Shown here: positions 26,906 through 35,815 of the stretch, one piece after another
Layout: every line of letters starts with the position of its first letter
How positions within the stretch are numbered: position 1 is the stretch's first letter
Assembly (NCBI GenBank): GCA_031553435.1
Contig: JAVBLQ010000127.1
Span: 1 to 42,072 of the forward strand
Direction of reading: 5' to 3'
Source: JAVBLQ01 sp031553435
GTDB taxonomy: Bacteria > Bacteroidota > Bacteroidia > Bacteroidales > Azobacteroidaceae
Length of the DNA: 42,072 nucleotides
Position numbers and translations under genes: made by a program
The notes under the pieces: model-generated
What the model was told of the DNA's origin: nothing
Database searches by the model: none
What the model saw: only the letters and a program-made list of their open reading frames with translations

Positions 26906-28840
26906 ATGAATATGAAGAAGAAAATAAATATAATAATAGCTTGTTGCAGCCTTTTGTTAGCTTCTTGTAATGATTGGCTGACACAGAACGATGAGAATGT
27001 AATGAATGGCGATCAAACCTATTCAAGCATTTCATCCATCAGCAGTGTCGCCGCAAATTTATATTCACGTTTGAATTATCCACAGGATTTTTCAACTGAT
27101 GTAGAATCTTATGATATGACCTGTTGGGACGAAGCCTGCAACAACAGCGCTTACTATACATTCGCCGGAAATAAAAACCAGGATTACAGATCGTATTACG
27201 ATTATGACTTGGTACGTTCAGCAAATCTCCATATACAATCTCTACAAACGATTATTTCTCAGTCTATTCCCGTAGAAAATCAAAAATACTTCATGGCAGA
27301 AGCCCGATACATCAGAGCCTATATCTATTTTACACTGGTTTCCCGGATGGGAGGAGTTCCTATCATTACAGAAGTACAGGAATATACACTTAATCCGATT
27401 ACATTAGCCCGTCCAAGAAATACGGAAGTCGAAGTTTACGATTTCATTTGTAAAGAATTGGATGAGTCACTGGATGACCTGAACTTAGCTACAACCGGAA
27501 TCACTTCCAGAGCTACCAAAGGTAGCGCACTTGCATTGAAATGTCGCGCCATGCTTTATGCAGGAACCATCGCGTACAATAATGATAAAAATGCGGCAAA
27601 AGGTTTGAATCTGCCCAGTGGAGCTACCGGAATAAGCAAAAGCAAAGCCAACGAATATCTGCAAAAGAGTCTGGATGCCTATTTTGAACTGAAAAAAATG
27701 GGCAGATACTCTCTCTATAAAGCGAATGCCAATCAGGCTAATAATTATACTGATTTATTCATCAAAAAAGCTGGTAATCCGGAAATCATTTTCAGCAGAG
27801 ATTATGATGGCCAAAACTTTTTGAATGGATTCACCGCACGTGCTATATGCAGTGCTATGAAACCTTCTGCCAAGTCAGGTTCCCAAATCAATCCGGTATT
27901 AAATCTGGTCGAAAGTTATGAAAACGTTTCTACCCATATAGCAGAAGCTATTAATCCTTATAATGGAGATAACCAGATAGAAAGCATGGGAACCGCTTCT
28001 TCAAAACTCGACTATAAAATTTACGACAAGCCGGAAGATATTTTTGCGGGAAGAGATCCACGGTTAAGTGGTACCGTAATCTATCCGGGTTCTTCGTTCC
28101 GTGGAAGCACATTAGATTTCCAGGCAGGCCTGGCAGTTAAAACAGCTTCCGGATACGACTTCAAATCTGCCCCTGACATGGAAAGCTATCAGGATCCTAC
28201 CAAAGGATTTTACAATGGCGTTCAAATGACAGGAACAGAAGGCCCGCACAAATCAAGCACCAACGTTTGCCACTCCGGTTTCCTTCAACGTAAATATGTA
28301 GACACTGCCGCAGGTTCCGAAGCAGCCGGCGCCAGTACGGTATCCTACATTGTTTTCCGTTACGGAGAAGTATTATTGAATACAGCAGAAGCCGCTTTCT
28401 ATCTGAGCCAGAATGGTGTTGCTTCTTATGAAGGACAAAATACCCGCCAGTTAGCATTAGACTGTATCAATGAAATTCGTGTCCGCGCAGGAGGCAGCAC
28501 ATTCGCTATTACTGATGCAGAATTGAACCTCGACAGGATTATCAACGAAAGAAAAATAGAACTCGCATTCGAAGACCATCGCTACAATGACTTGAAACGT
28601 TGGAGAATCGCTGATGAAATCTGGAACAACGATTCCAACAGTCCTACAGCCATGCTTTACGGATTATGGCCTTACAAAATCTATGCACCATCCGATCCTT
28701 CCATCGATGGCAAATGGATCTATCGAAAAGTGAAGCTAGATCACCGCTCAGGCCCGATCTATTTTGACCTGAAAATGTATTACGCCACTTATCCGATCAA
28801 CAAAGGAAATCCTTATGTCGAACCTAATCCAAATCATTAA
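26906..28840 (+). CDS. susD-like: SusD/RagB-family surface glycan-binding lipoprotein
   Basis: 644 residues, with lipobox LLASCN near residue 20. The N-terminal SusD-like region (TPR helices; AEARYIRAYIYFTLVSRMGGVPII) and the C-terminal signature (RIINERKIELAFEDHRYNDLKRWR) are clear. It should form the lid over the SusC transporter and capture glycan at the cell surface. It is somewhat longer than many SusD proteins, with a long loop region in the middle. The start at 26906 is used; a second ATG two codons later is equally possible and changes nothing in the mature protein. Confidence 0.96.
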   Translation: MNMKKKINIIIACCSLLLASCNDWLTQNDENVMNGDQTYSSISSISSVAANLYSRLNYPQDFSTDVESYDMTCWDEACNNSAYYTFAGNKNQDYRSYYDYDLVRSANLHIQSLQTIISQSIPVENQKYFMAEARYIRAYIYFTLVSRMGGVPIITEVQEYTLNPITLARPRNTEVEVYDFICKELDESLDDLNLATTGITSRATKGSALALKCRAMLYAGTIAYNNDKNAAKGLNLPSGATGISKSKANEYLQKSLDAYFELKKMGRYSLYKANANQANNYTDLFIKKAGNPEIIFSRDYDGQNFLNGFTARAICSAMKPSAKSGSQINPVLNLVESYENVSTHIAEAINPYNGDNQIESMGTASSKLDYKIYDKPEDIFAGRDPRLSGTVIYPGSSFRGSTLDFQAGLAVKTASGYDFKSAPDMESYQDPTKGFYNGVQMTGTEGPHKSSTNVCHSGFLQRKYVDTAAGSEAAGASTVSYIVFRYGEVLLNTAEAAFYLSQNGVASYEGQNTRQLALDCINEIRVRAGGSTFAITDAELNLDRIINERKIELAFEDHRYNDLKRWRIADEIWNNDSNSPTAMLYGLWPYKIYAPSDPSIDGKWIYRKVKLDHRSGPIYFDLKMYYATYPINKGNPYVEPNPNH

Positions 28841-28844
28841 AAAA

Positions 28845-29603
28845 ATGAAGAATATGAAAAATATAGCAATGATAAGCATCGCAATCCTGATGCTCGTTCT
28901 TTCATCCTGTGAATATGATAATTATGACGAACCAAGTGTCGTATTCAACGGAAGATTAACCACCAATGGCGATAATTTCCTGTATGACGGAAATCAGGGT
29001 GTACTGAAAGTCATTCAAAAAGGATTCGGGAAAGTCGATAACGGTATATACCTGAGAGTGGACGAATCCGGCAAATTCCAACAACTACTATTTCCCGGAG
29101 AATATTGGCTGACATTGAACAATGTGAAATATCCTTTCGAATTTGAAGACTTCCATTCATTGGGTAGCGGATTGGGATATGACAGTTTGTACATGAACAT
29201 TAATTCAAATATAACCAAGAACTTCGAAGTCAAACCTTATTTTAATATTTCGAACTTCAGGGCAACAGTAGAAGGTGATAATATTGTATTAAGAGCCGAT
29301 GTGGCAGTCAATACCGGAACACGCGAAACTCCTCCGAGAGTAATCTTCGCCAGAGGATATGTTGGTACAGCTTCAATCGTAAGCAGCCGGAATGCCTGTA
29401 CAAAATCAAAAAGAGCAGTTATTACCACCACCGGAAGCGTGGAAGTAACAATTCCTATACACAACGATGTTGTGGCATACAGAACTATATATGTCAATAA
29501 CTTCAGGGATTACGCTTTTTGCCGGATTGCACTGGAATTAGACGGGATACAAAACTATTATCTGTTTTCCGAAACAGTAAAAGTAGAAGGAGTTCCTCAA
29601 TAA
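28845..29603 (+). CDS. DUF3823-type surface lipoprotein
   Basis: The frame reaches back to 28815 inside susD, but the ATG at 28845 (or the one at 28854) gives a clean lipoprotein signal (LVLSSCEYDNYD); 28845 gives 252 residues. Two small beta-sandwich domains follow: residues about 25-130 (PSVVFNGRLT, LFPGEYWLTLNN) and about 135-250 (FNISNFRATVEGDNIVLRADV). This pattern matches the DUF3823 lipoproteins that often sit right after SusD and are thought to be surface glycan-binding proteins, comparable in position to SusE. Ligand unknown. The gene is 4 bases after the susD stop codon, so expression is coupled. Confidence 0.85.
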   Translation: MKNMKNIAMISIAILMLVLSSCEYDNYDEPSVVFNGRLTTNGDNFLYDGNQGVLKVIQKGFGKVDNGIYLRVDESGKFQQLLFPGEYWLTLNNVKYPFEFEDFHSLGSGLGYDSLYMNINSNITKNFEVKPYFNISNFRATVEGDNIVLRADVAVNTGTRETPPRVIFARGYVGTASIVSSRNACTKSKRAVITTTGSVEVTIPIHNDVVAYRTIYVNNFRDYAFCRIALELDGIQNYYLFSETVKVEGVPQ

Positions 29604-29615
29604 GACATCCTTATA

Positions 29616-30626
29616 ATGAAGAAAGTTTGTATTATCCTCTTTTTTGTATTATTAGACGTGACAACCGGATTTGCACAACAACCGGCAGCTCCCTTGTATC
29701 GCGACCCGATCTATGACGGAGCTGCCGATCCGGTGGTCATCTGGAATAATGTTGAAAAAAACTGGTGGATGCTTTACTCCGCACGAAAAGCGAATCAACC
29801 TTTGCCGGATGTGGCTTTTTGCTACGGAACCAATGTAGGTATTGCATCATCCGATGATAACGGGAAAACATGGATATACAGAGGAGAATTAGACCTGGAT
29901 TTTGAAAAAGGAACAAACACCTTCTGGGCGCCGGATATAATATATCATAATGGAGAATATCACATGTTCGTAGTCTATTTCCGGGGAGTTCGCAGTCATT
30001 GGGGAGGAAAACCCGCCATCCATCATTATACCAGTAAAGATTTATGGGATTGGAAACATATAGAGCCATTAAAACTATCTTCCGATCAGGTAATTGACGC
30101 CACATTATTTAAAATGAAAAACGGCAGATTCCGGATGTGGTACAAAGACGAAACCAGAGGATCAATCACCATGATGTCTGAAAGCGATGATTTATATACA
30201 TGGAAAACGTTTGATGAGCCGGCTATCGGAGGGCGCGCTCACGAAGGCCCTAAAGTATTTGAATTCAAAGGATATTACTGGATGCTAACCGACGAATGGC
30301 AGGGAATGCGGGTTTATCGATCTGAGGACTTAGACAAGTGGGAAAAACAAGGTCTTATTTTAGACAAACCGAGCTCCCGAAAGGAAGATACTCCCAGCGG
30401 AGCGCATGGAGATGTTGTCGTAATAGGAGATAAAGCCTATATCTTCTATTTTACCCATCCCGGTCGGAAGAAACATTTCGAAGGAGAATTGGATGCGGAC
30501 GGAGGATATTCCTATTCCAATCGTCGTTCAAGTATCCAGGTAGGTGAATTGGTTTTTTCAGAAGGAACGCTTATATGCGACAGGGATAAACCTTTCGATT
30601 TCTTTTTGCCAACAATCAATAATTAA
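29616..30626 (+). CDS. GH43-like beta-propeller glycosidase
   Basis: 336 residues with a Sec signal peptide (TTGFAQQ). Candidate catalytic acids in clan GH-F/J order are D38 in GAADPVVIW, D161 in VIDATLFK and E210 in AHEGPKVFEF. FWAPDIIYHNGEYHMFVVYF corresponds to the blade-2 motif of GH43. It resembles the 13891-14874 protein in layout but not closely in motif, so it is a separate subfamily. The subfamily and sugar cannot be assigned by eye; arabinofuranosidase or galactosidase activity is possible. It lies 12 bases after the DUF3823 gene and 24 before the next GH43, within the core operon. Confidence 0.75.
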   Translation: MKKVCIILFFVLLDVTTGFAQQPAAPLYRDPIYDGAADPVVIWNNVEKNWWMLYSARKANQPLPDVAFCYGTNVGIASSDDNGKTWIYRGELDLDFEKGTNTFWAPDIIYHNGEYHMFVVYFRGVRSHWGGKPAIHHYTSKDLWDWKHIEPLKLSSDQVIDATLFKMKNGRFRMWYKDETRGSITMMSESDDLYTWKTFDEPAIGGRAHEGPKVFEFKGYYWMLTDEWQGMRVYRSEDLDKWEKQGLILDKPSSRKEDTPSGAHGDVVVIGDKAYIFYFTHPGRKKHFEGELDADGGYSYSNRRSSIQVGELVFSEGTLICDRDKPFDFFLPTINN

Positions 30627-30650
30627 TTAACAAGTAATACTTAACAAAAC

Positions 30651-31745
30651 ATGAAAATCTTAAAATTACTGGTTTGCCTTGTAGTGGTTTTTTCTATTTC
30701 TTCTTGCAAACAAAAAACCGGACAAAATCAACCGGAACAAACAAATGTAAAAACATTCAAAAACCCTCTTTTCCAAAAAGGACCGGATCCCTGGGCCTTA
30801 TGGCATGATGGAAATTACTACTACATGCATACATTGCAGGATAGCCTGGTATTGTGGGTAACACCCGACATTACAAATGTAAAAAATGCAGACAGAAAAA
30901 CAATCTGGATACCTACGGATCCTAAAAACTCAAAAAATCTGTGGGCGCCCGAAATTCATCATATCAACAACAAATGGTATGTAATATATACCGCTGACGA
31001 CGGAAATACCGATAATCATCAATTATATGTGCTGGAAAACGAAAACAAGAATCCTTTTGATGGTAAATTCGTAATGAAAGGACGCGTCAGCACCGACAAA
31101 GACAATAACTGGGCTATCGATGGATCTTATTTTGAAAACAACGGTAAATTATACATGGTTTGGTCCGGATGGCAAACACGCAGAGTAGATACGGAAACCC
31201 AATGTATCTACATCGCCGAAATGGAAAACCCCTGGACACTGCGCTCCGAACGCGTATTGATTTCCAAACCCGAACTGGAATGGGAAAGACATTATAAAAA
31301 TGGCAACGGATGGAATCCTCCTTATACTATCTATGTAAATGAAGGACCTCAACCATTGAAAAGTCCACAAAGCAAATATATTCATATCGCTTATTCGGCC
31401 AGCGGAGTCTGGACTCCTTACTATGCGTTAGGATTGCTGACAGCTAAAACCGATAGCGACTTATTAAACCCGAACAGTTGGGCAAAAGCCTCGGAACCCG
31501 TATTCAAACAATCCCCTGAAAATGGAGTGTTTGGAACCGGACACAATAGTTTCTTCAAATCTCCCGACGGAAAAGAAGATTATATCCTGTATCACGCCCG
31601 TGATACAGAAGTTGATCCTCCCGGTGCAGGCGACACACGTTCACCCAGAACCCAGAAAATCAGTTGGGGAGACGATGATTATCCGGTATTGGGAATTCCC
31701 CTTCCAATTTCAGAAGAATTACCTAAACCATCAGGAACCAAATAA
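30651..31745 (+). CDS. GH43 lipoprotein, probable exo-alpha-L-arabinofuranosidase
   Basis: 364 residues with a lipoprotein signal (SISSCK). Catalytic acids are D46 in GPDPWALW, D157 in AIDGSYF and E231 in VNEGPQPL. The LWAPEIHHINNKWYVIYTAD motif and the late FGTGHNSFF and YHARD motifs resemble the GH43 group that contains exo-1,5-alpha-L-arabinofuranosidases (GH43_26 type). Expected product is L-arabinose from alpha-1,5- or other terminal arabinofuranose. It is lipid anchored, either periplasmic or at the surface. The gene is followed by a 70-base gap with repeats and then GH115. Confidence 0.88.
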   Translation: MKILKLLVCLVVVFSISSCKQKTGQNQPEQTNVKTFKNPLFQKGPDPWALWHDGNYYYMHTLQDSLVLWVTPDITNVKNADRKTIWIPTDPKNSKNLWAPEIHHINNKWYVIYTADDGNTDNHQLYVLENENKNPFDGKFVMKGRVSTDKDNNWAIDGSYFENNGKLYMVWSGWQTRRVDTETQCIYIAEMENPWTLRSERVLISKPELEWERHYKNGNGWNPPYTIYVNEGPQPLKSPQSKYIHIAYSASGVWTPYYALGLLTAKTDSDLLNPNSWAKASEPVFKQSPENGVFGTGHNSFFKSPDGKEDYILYHARDTEVDPPGAGDTRSPRTQKISWGDDDYPVLGIPLPISEELPKPSGTK

Positions 31746-31746
31746 T

Positions 31747-31796
31747 AATTGAAAATGGAGAATTGAAAATGGAGAACTGTCTCTTCATTTTCAATT
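31747..31796. repeat. 14-bp tandem duplication plus inverted copy before GH115
   Basis: AATTGAAAATGGAG occurs twice in perfect tandem (31747-31760 and 31761-31774). An inverted copy (CATTTTCAATT at 31786-31796) can pair with either direct copy, giving a slippable hairpin of at least 11 bp. Related copies occur at 34721-34748. Confidence 0.8.
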
Positions 31797-31815
31797 CTCA
31801 ATTAATTTTAATACC

Positions 31816-34722
31816 ATGCGCACATCTATTCTTTCCATCATACTTTTTTTAGCAACCACCATATCTGCTCAGGTAAAACTTGTCGGACAACCCGGAGGTA
31901 AAACTACATTTCCCCTCTACTCAAATAATCAAAAAACGACTTTATATTATGATAAAAATGACTTTGAAGCAATAAAAACAACAACTTCACTGTTTGCTGA
32001 CGATATCGAACGGGTAACCGGTAATCGACCTTTATTAACCAATTCATCATCGGAACTAAAAGATTATACTGTCATCATCGGAACTATCGGAAAAAACGCA
32101 TTAATAGATGAACTTATCAAAGAGAAGAAATTTGATGCGAACCCCATTCAGGGACAATGGGAACGATACATCATCCAAACAATCGATCAACCATTTTCCG
32201 GAGTAAAAAAAGCCCTTGTCATTGCCGGAAGTGATCGCCGCGGAACATCTTATGGTGTCTTCTCCATATCAGAAGCCATTGGCGTTTCGCCATGGTATTA
32301 TTGGGCTGACGTTCCTGTAAAAAAAAGAAATACGTTGCATATCGAAGCTCCTTTATTCGTATCGCAAACTCCTTCAATCAAATATCGCGGTATTTTCCTG
32401 AATGACGAGGGTTGGGGGCTAACTCCCTGGGCTGCCAAAACAGACGATCCTCAACTCAACGATATAGGCCCGGAAACGTATGCCAAAATATGCGAATTAT
32501 TACTCCGTCTTAAAGGCAATATGCTAGCTCCGGCTATGCATCCCGGATCGGGAAGTTTCAATAAATATCCTGAAAATAAAATCGTTGCCGATTCCTATGG
32601 TATCATTATGACATCTTCCCATTGTGAGCCACTATTGTTTAACAATGTGAGTGAATGGGATTCCAAAACGATGGGCGACTGGAATTATAAAACCAATAAA
32701 GCAGGCATTAACAAAATACTGGAAAAAAGAGTTTCCGAAAACGCTCATTACGAAAATGTATATACAATAGCCATGCGCGGAATACACGACGCCGGAATAG
32801 TAGGTGTTTCTAAAGAAGAGCAATGCGCCATGCTTGAAGAAGTAATGAAAGATCAAAGAAACATACTGGGCAAATATATTTCCAAACCGATAGAAGAAAT
32901 TCCTCAGGTTTTTGTTCCTTACAAAGAAGTGTTGGATATTTATGAAAAAGGACTGAAAGTTCCCGGAGATATCACCATTGTCTGGCCCGATGATAATTTC
33001 GGTTATCTGAAACGACTGAGCAACAAAAATGAACAAAAACGATCAGGAGGTTCCGGAGTATATTATCATATCTCTTATCTGGGAGAACCGCATGACTATC
33101 TCTGGCTCAACACCACTCCGCCGGCTTTTATGTTCGAAGAATTGAGCAAAGCATATTCATTCGGAGCCGACCGCTATTGGCTGTTGAATGTGGGTGACAT
33201 CAAGCCGGGTGAGCTCGGTATCCAGCTATTTATGGATATGGCCTGGAATATCAATCAATTCAACTTCGGAAACATCAACCAATACCAGGTCAATTTCCTT
33301 GCTTCCGTTTTCGGGGAAAAATATAAAAAAGATATCGAAGATATTTTAAGCAGCTATTACCACCTGGCTTTCGAACGAAAACCCGAAGCCATGGGATGGG
33401 GCATTGAATGGAACAATGAACACATGGGCGAAATAATCACCGATACCGATTTTTCCCTCACAAACTACAACGAAGCCGAAAACCGGATGGCAGAGTATGA
33501 CCGAATAGCCAACAAAGCCGGAAGAATCTGGAAATCACTTCCCGAAGAATACAAAGCTGCCTGCTACGAATTGCTTTTTTATCCCGTGAAAGGAGCCGCT
33601 TTGATGAATAAAAAAATGCTGACCGCACAGATGAATCGCTGGTATGCCCATCAGGGAAGAGCTGCAACCAACCTGATGGCTGAGAAAACAAAGGCATATC
33701 AAGACAGTATCCAACAAATTACAGAAACTTATAACTCATTGTTGAACGGCAAATGGAATCACATGATGTCGGTTCCTCCGGGCTGGGTTGCGACCTACCA
33801 GGACATGCCTCCCGTCACGACGATTGATGTCCCGCAAGAAGCTAACCCCGGATTATTCCTTTCCAATGAAGATTGTACGTTTGGTGTGAGCAACATCCAT
33901 ACTCTACCTTGCTTCAATCCTTTTACGAAAAAAGAATATTTCGTGGAAATCTATAACAAAGGTTCCAAAACATTCAAATGGGAAGCCATTGCCAAACAAC
34001 CCTGGATAAAACTAAATAAAAAATCAGGACAGATATCCACTCAGGAACGTATCATCGTCTCGATCGATTGGATAAACGCCCCTGTCGGAGAAAGAATAAC
34101 GGGTGAGATAGAAATCGCGATGGCCGGCAAAAAAGAAACAGTATTTGTCTCTCTTTTTAATCCGGCAACTCCTACAGTTTCCGAACTCAATGGCATGTAT
34201 GTCGAAGATAATGGGTATGTTTCCATCAATGCCGGGCAATTTCAACGTAAAAACGAAAATAAAGATATTCAAATAGAAGTCATCAACGGCTTGGGATACG
34301 AGAATCAAGCCGTGCAACTCGGAAAAGCAGGAGCTCCTGCACAGGAAGTATGGTTCAAAAGAACACCCAAGGCAGAATATGATTTTTATGCCTTCAATGC
34401 AGGATCGGCAACGGTTTATACCTACGCATTGCCGCTTTTTTCCATTGATAAAGAACACAATACCCGCTATGGAGTAACTCTCGATGATGATGGAACCATC
34501 CAATTTCCGGTTACCGCTTCTCCCGAATATTCTAGTCCCTGGAAAATGAATGTGATACGCAATGCGGCTATCAGCTCTGTTCCGGTCTATATCGATAAGC
34601 CGGGCAAACATACGCTGAAAATCATGTGTGCCGATCCCGGAATGGTTATTCATAAAATAGTGATCGATTTGGGAGGAATGAAACGTTCGTACTTAGGACC
34701 TGAGACAACGCTAGTTAAGTAA
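31816..34722 (+). CDS. GH115 alpha-glucuronidase ((4-O-methyl-)glucuronic acid releasing)
   Basis: 968 residues, the usual size for GH115, with a Sec signal peptide (TTISAQVK). The N-terminal domain (about 20-175) contains SDRRGTSYGVFSISE. The TIM-barrel region begins with IKYRGIFLNDEGW (N196, D197, E198) and includes LKGNMLAPAMHP, FVPYKEVLDIYEKG, WPDDNFGY and YYHISYLGEPHDYLWL, all typical of the family. The C-terminal beta-sandwich (about 830-968) is also present. GH115 enzymes remove alpha-1,2-linked 4-O-methylglucuronic or glucuronic acid from xylan, and some family members act on decorated arabinogalactan. It is followed by a GH5-like gene and then by a methyltransferase/corrinoid/permease module, which suggests that the O-methyl group of its product is used. 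Confidence 0.94.
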   Translation: MRTSILSIILFLATTISAQVKLVGQPGGKTTFPLYSNNQKTTLYYDKNDFEAIKTTTSLFADDIERVTGNRPLLTNSSSELKDYTVIIGTIGKNALIDELIKEKKFDANPIQGQWERYIIQTIDQPFSGVKKALVIAGSDRRGTSYGVFSISEAIGVSPWYYWADVPVKKRNTLHIEAPLFVSQTPSIKYRGIFLNDEGWGLTPWAAKTDDPQLNDIGPETYAKICELLLRLKGNMLAPAMHPGSGSFNKYPENKIVADSYGIIMTSSHCEPLLFNNVSEWDSKTMGDWNYKTNKAGINKILEKRVSENAHYENVYTIAMRGIHDAGIVGVSKEEQCAMLEEVMKDQRNILGKYISKPIEEIPQVFVPYKEVLDIYEKGLKVPGDITIVWPDDNFGYLKRLSNKNEQKRSGGSGVYYHISYLGEPHDYLWLNTTPPAFMFEELSKAYSFGADRYWLLNVGDIKPGELGIQLFMDMAWNINQFNFGNINQYQVNFLASVFGEKYKKDIEDILSSYYHLAFERKPEAMGWGIEWNNEHMGEIITDTDFSLTNYNEAENRMAEYDRIANKAGRIWKSLPEEYKAACYELLFYPVKGAALMNKKMLTAQMNRWYAHQGRAATNLMAEKTKAYQDSIQQITETYNSLLNGKWNHMMSVPPGWVATYQDMPPVTTIDVPQEANPGLFLSNEDCTFGVSNIHTLPCFNPFTKKEYFVEIYNKGSKTFKWEAIAKQPWIKLNKKSGQISTQERIIVSIDWINAPVGERITGEIEIAMAGKKETVFVSLFNPATPTVSELNGMYVEDNGYVSINAGQFQRKNENKDIQIEVINGLGYENQAVQLGKAGAPAQEVWFKRTPKAEYDFYAFNAGSATVYTYALPLFSIDKEHNTRYGVTLDDDGTIQFPVTASPEYSSPWKMNVIRNAAISSVPVYIDKPGKHTLKIMCADPGMVIHKIVIDLGGMKRSYLGPETTLVK

Positions 34723-34748
34723 TTAAAAATGGAAAATTGAAAATGAAG
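34721..34748. repeat. Degenerate 14-bp dimer carrying a start codon
   Basis: Two 14-base units (34721-34734 and 34735-34748) are variants of the AATTGAAAATGGAG unit seen at 31747-31774. The ATG inside the second unit (34743-34745) is the start codon of the next gene, so the repeat forms its translation start region. Confidence 0.7.
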
Positions 34749-35801
34749 AAGAATGTATATTTTATTATTTGCCTGTTGGCGCTAACTTCAACTTTGTTCG
34801 CACAAAACCAACGGTGGTCTGAAGAAAAAGCCAATAACTGGTATAGGCAATTTAACTGGTTGACAGGAATGAACTATATTCCTTCCGATGCTATCAACTA
34901 CACAGCCATGTGGGATAAAACCAGTTTCAATCCTCAATTAATGGAAAAAGAAATGGCATTGGCGGAAAGCATCGGCTTCAATTGCGCCCGCGTGGTATTA
35001 CAATATGCTGTATATGCCGACGATCCGGAGTATTTCCTCAAGACATTCGATAAGTTTTTATCCATTTGCAACAAACATGGAGTTAAAGTAATGCCTTGTT
35101 TTTTCGACGATTGTTATTTCGGGGTCAATACCGATCCTGTTATCGGTAAACAAGTCGAACCGCTGAAAGGCTGGTACGCATGGGCATGGTCTCCTTCGCC
35201 CGGACACACGATGGTGGTTGATCAACGTTTTTATCCGCAACTGGAAAAATATGTCAAAGAAGTAATGTACAAATTCAAAGACGATAAACGCATTCTTCTT
35301 TGGGATTTATATAACGAACCAACCAACGGAGGATTAGGTTTCAGAAGTCTTCCCCTTGTGAAAAAAGTATTTGAGTGGGGACAGGCGGTTAATCCTTCGC
35401 AACCTCTTTCGATAGCAGCCTGGAACAGCGATGAAGAATTAAATAAAATCATTTATGCTTATTCTGATGTGATTACATTTCATTGCTACGACACCAAAGA
35501 AAAAACAGCCGCATTTGTTCAACGCTTGAAAGAATTTAACCGCCCCATTATCTGCACCGAATGGTTAAATCGCCCTGTACAATCGACTATCGAAGATATT
35601 ATGCCTTTAATGAAAGAGCAAAAAGTCGGCAGTATGATCTGGGGATTTGTCAACGGAAAAACGCAAACGCATCTTCCGTGGGGATTCCGTCCTGAAAAGC
35701 TTCCTTATACCGGTGTATGGCAACACGATATTTTCACCAAAGATTTCAAGCCATATAAACAGGAGGAAATTGAATTAATAAAAAGACTAACCGGAAAATA
35801 A
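34743..35801 (+). CDS. GH5-like TIM-barrel glycosidase (clan GH-A)
   Basis: The ATG at 34743 is preferred to a TTG at 34737 and gives 352 residues with a Sec signal peptide (TSTLFAQN). The barrel shows the clan GH-A pattern: NWLTGMNYIPSDAINYTAMW at strand 1, FNCARVVLQY at strand 2, acid/base E192 in WDLYNEPTN, and nucleophile E273 in IICTEWLNR, followed by MIWGFVNGKTQ. It fits the group of GH5/GH2-like cellulase-family proteins often labelled beta-xylanase or beta-mannosidase by homology, but that label is not safe. It should hydrolyse a beta-glycoside with retention, perhaps a uronide-containing oligosaccharide given its place between GH115 and the methyltransferase genes. It lies 20 bases after GH115 and 14 before the next gene. 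Confidence 0.78.
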   Translation: MKKNVYFIICLLALTSTLFAQNQRWSEEKANNWYRQFNWLTGMNYIPSDAINYTAMWDKTSFNPQLMEKEMALAESIGFNCARVVLQYAVYADDPEYFLKTFDKFLSICNKHGVKVMPCFFDDCYFGVNTDPVIGKQVEPLKGWYAWAWSPSPGHTMVVDQRFYPQLEKYVKEVMYKFKDDKRILLWDLYNEPTNGGLGFRSLPLVKKVFEWGQAVNPSQPLSIAAWNSDEELNKIIYAYSDVITFHCYDTKEKTAAFVQRLKEFNRPIICTEWLNRPVQSTIEDIMPLMKEQKVGSMIWGFVNGKTQTHLPWGFRPEKLPYTGVWQHDIFTKDFKPYKQEEIELIKRLTGK

Positions 35802-35815
35802 AATTAAATAAAGCC

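Noticed and set aside
34024..34653. Minus-strand reading frame of 209 codons inside GH115
   Set aside because: It is fully antisense to a well-supported family gene, has no recognisable domain and looks like a codon-use shadow.
34737..34742. TTG start for the GH5-like gene
   Set aside because: An ATG two codons later begins the signal peptide directly and is the more usual start.
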